The notes under the pieces: model-generated
What the model was told of the DNA's origin: nothing
The model's input: the letters and a program-made list of their open reading frames with translations, nothing else
Databases searched by the model: none
Assembly (NCBI GenBank): GCA_964036295.1
Contig: OZ038466.1
Span: 25,861,997-25,925,996, forward strand
Direction: 5' to 3'
DNA: 64,000 bases
From: Plumapathes pennacea
Lineage: Eukaryota > Cnidaria > Anthozoa > Antipatharia > Myriopathidae
Program-made: the position numbers and the translations under genes
In this document: one piece after another, positions 62,054 through 64,000 of the stretch
How the letters are laid out: every line of letters starts with the position of its first letter
How positions within the stretch are numbered: the stretch's first letter is position 1

Positions 62054-64000
62054 TTAACTCTTTGCCAAGTCGTCTTGGCTTCCCTGAAATCCTGCGTTTA
62101 TCGAAGCTTTCTTCCTTACGCCAGTTAACGTCACACCTGCAACAGAGAACAATAACTTCAAGCTTTCCCCCAAAGTTGCCAAGTTAATGGGTTGCCTCGG
62201 TACAAAGATATTATTACGTTTGATTTTGGAGCGGTACAGCGCTTGCGCTGCGATTGATCTCAGAGAAGAGAGGACAGAAAAGAAAAGAGTAGAGAATAAA
62301 AAGACAAGAGAAAACGGAAAGGAGAGAATGGAGGAATGGAAAGGTGAGCAAGAGGAGGGATGAGAAATGAAAAAGGGAAGAGAACAGGAAGAGGAGACAG
62401 GAGGTTAACGCAGAACAAGAGAAACCAGAAAGAGGGATAAAAACCAACCACCGTTATCTGATGAAGGAATGTAGCGATCTGATTTAGTAATGTAGAGTGC
62501 ACATTTTCCATTCTTCTCCGACGGAGGCGTGAGAAATAGCGTCGCTCTTCCTTTAGACATTGTAATTCCGTTGCTGACGTTATCACCGGCCGCTATATTT
62601 GAAGGATAAACGGGAGACAAACGTCTTTGGGGTTTATTGACCGCGGGCGTAGCCGAGTCGTACGGGGATGGTCCAATCGACGCCATGAGCACGGGAAGGA
62701 ACACGAGTCCGTGAAACGTGCCATATATAAACACACAAAACAAAACCTGAAATAGAACAGGATCTCGAGTAAATAGTTACACGCTCTTGTTGTAAGCGGA
62801 TTTACACGGTGCGAGCTTTGGGCAGCATTACAAAATTGTTCCTCGCATCACACTGTAACTGCACAGATGACACTACAAAATGGCAGAAAATACTACACAG
62901 TACAACAGACAATAGCAAACACACTAACACAATGATAAGACCGAACGGAACACACCACATCACACAAGGTACACACATAACATAACAGACACAAACCACA
63001 CCAAAAAATATCTGAACACTGCATACACACTACATCACGTCACAACAACACACGAGAATTGGGACGAACTACTCACAGCCGCTGCACATTTCTACGCATC
63101 ATTTGAGAAGTATATTGGTGTACCTTAAAAAATGTTTTGAAAATATAAGAATCTGAGAACGCCAAAAGAACGAACGCCAGGAAAGTACTGAAGCCTCCAT
63201 TGAAAACCGCTGGCCCCATGTCTCGTAGAGTCACGTGGGCACGCTCTGCGGGAGATGAGAGCTGATTGGTCAGTTGTACGACATTTGGTTTAGTTGAGTG
63301 GTTTATTGAACGTTGTATTGTTTATTGTGGTTTGTTTATTTCTGCTTGATTTAGTTTGGATACTAGTATGACGTCATACCTGTACTGGAGCCTGTGAATG
63401 TCATAAACGTGTGTCCAATATGCGACGAGTAATCCACAGCGAGACCCACGGCCAGCACCAGTATAACAGTGGTTACCGTGTCGATAGTTAAACCCCAATA
63501 GTACATTGTGCCGGCCAGATCCACCTGTACCAACAGGGGAGAGGAAGGGTCAGTACAGGCCGGAGGGAGGGGGGTTGCTTATATGTATTTGGAGCGTTTG
63601 CGTAAATGTACGTATAAGACAACCCTTAGAGAGCTTCCGAAACGGGATAAATTATAATGCCTCGGGTGAATGTGAAATAATCTGTCGTTAAAGCTATGCA
63701 CGTCACGCGCGCAACGCGTGATTAAATTCGTTCCGTTTGAAGCTATAAAAAACTAACTAAACCAACAAGCAAATCGTGAGTGATTTAACTACTTATAGCA
63801 TTTGACACTAAGAAAAGCAATAATAGCTGTTTGATGTAGCTAGTATAGAGTGAAGAGATGTCGGGCGCTGCTGTACGAAACGGGCCTAACTTACCAACGT
63901 AAACCCAACACACGTGAAGACCATCAAACAGATCCAGACGTTTGCAAGCACAATTAATGTGACGACGAAAACGGAAGCTAGAGCAAGAGCGACGTTTCGG
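62054..64000 (-). CDS. PTCHD3-like Patched/RND-family membrane protein, copy C, 3' part (truncated by window edge)
   Basis: Visible exons in transcript order: 63895-64000 (partial), 63380-63524, 63124-63245, 62452-62746 and 62054-62136 (TAA at 62054-62056). They correspond to exons 19-23 of copies A and B, with the same lengths for exons 20 and 21 and identical phases. The encoded part includes the end of the second membrane bundle with GLAVDYSSHIGH, then RAHVTLRDMGPAVFNGGFST, TFHGLVFLPVLMASIGPSPY and a divergent cytoplasmic tail. Exon 22 is 24 nt longer than in A and B and the tail sequence differs most. The last exon was too short for ordinary ORF detection; it is supported by its acceptor, phase and the shared ending GFQGSQDDLAKS. 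The gene runs off the right edge. Confidence 0.88.

Overview
This is a eukaryotic window. Its genes are metazoan, intron-rich and spliced with GT-AG (and two GC-AG) introns. Protein content, AT-rich introns and a tandem Patched-domain family point to an early-branching animal, most likely an anthozoan cnidarian such as a stony coral. That assignment is inference; nothing in the window proves the species. I rebuilt exons by eye from splice sites, reading-frame phase and remembered protein families. The four complete spliced models and the visible exons of the two partial genes all keep frame across every junction.

Layout. (1) 131-1516, +: last four exons of a CFAP57 (WDR65)-like ciliary coiled-coil protein. 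(2) 3336-24027, -: a complete 46-exon full-length ABC transporter of the ABCA1/ABCA4/ABCA7 clade (2452 aa). It carries an unexpected trefoil (P-type) domain in its first extracellular loop, encoded by one exon with phase-1 introns on both sides. This is the most novel observation. (3) 24740-29232, +: a nine-exon FBXW9-like F-box/WD40 protein (475 aa), head-to-head with the ABCA gene. (4) 30931-33448, -: a ten-exon CCDC24-like gene (382 aa). (5) 35030-38704, -: a centlein (CNTLN)-like centrosomal coiled-coil protein of 1224 aa in a single exon, head-to-head with the next gene. (6) 39374-48865, + and 52292-61027, +: two 23-exon tandem PTCHD3-like RND/Patched-family transporters (942 and 959 aa). 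(7) 62054-64000, -: the 3' half of a third paralogue, inverted and tail-to-tail with the second.

Working together. No operon logic applies. Two membrane lipid/sterol-type transporter families (ABCA and Patched-like RND) sit with three genes of cilium/centrosome type (CFAP57, centlein, possibly CCDC24). The two divergent gene pairs have 0.67-0.71 kb between start codons and probably share bidirectional promoters. The Patched-like cluster shows recent rearrangement: a partly triplicated exon, donor-site shifts, GC donors, a stop-codon shift and near-identical 3' exons suggesting gene conversion.

Non-coding sequence holds several TA-flanked foldback (MITE-like) elements, microsatellites, minisatellites and long poly-G/C runs. 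I saw no tRNA, rRNA, CRISPR array or intact transposase gene.
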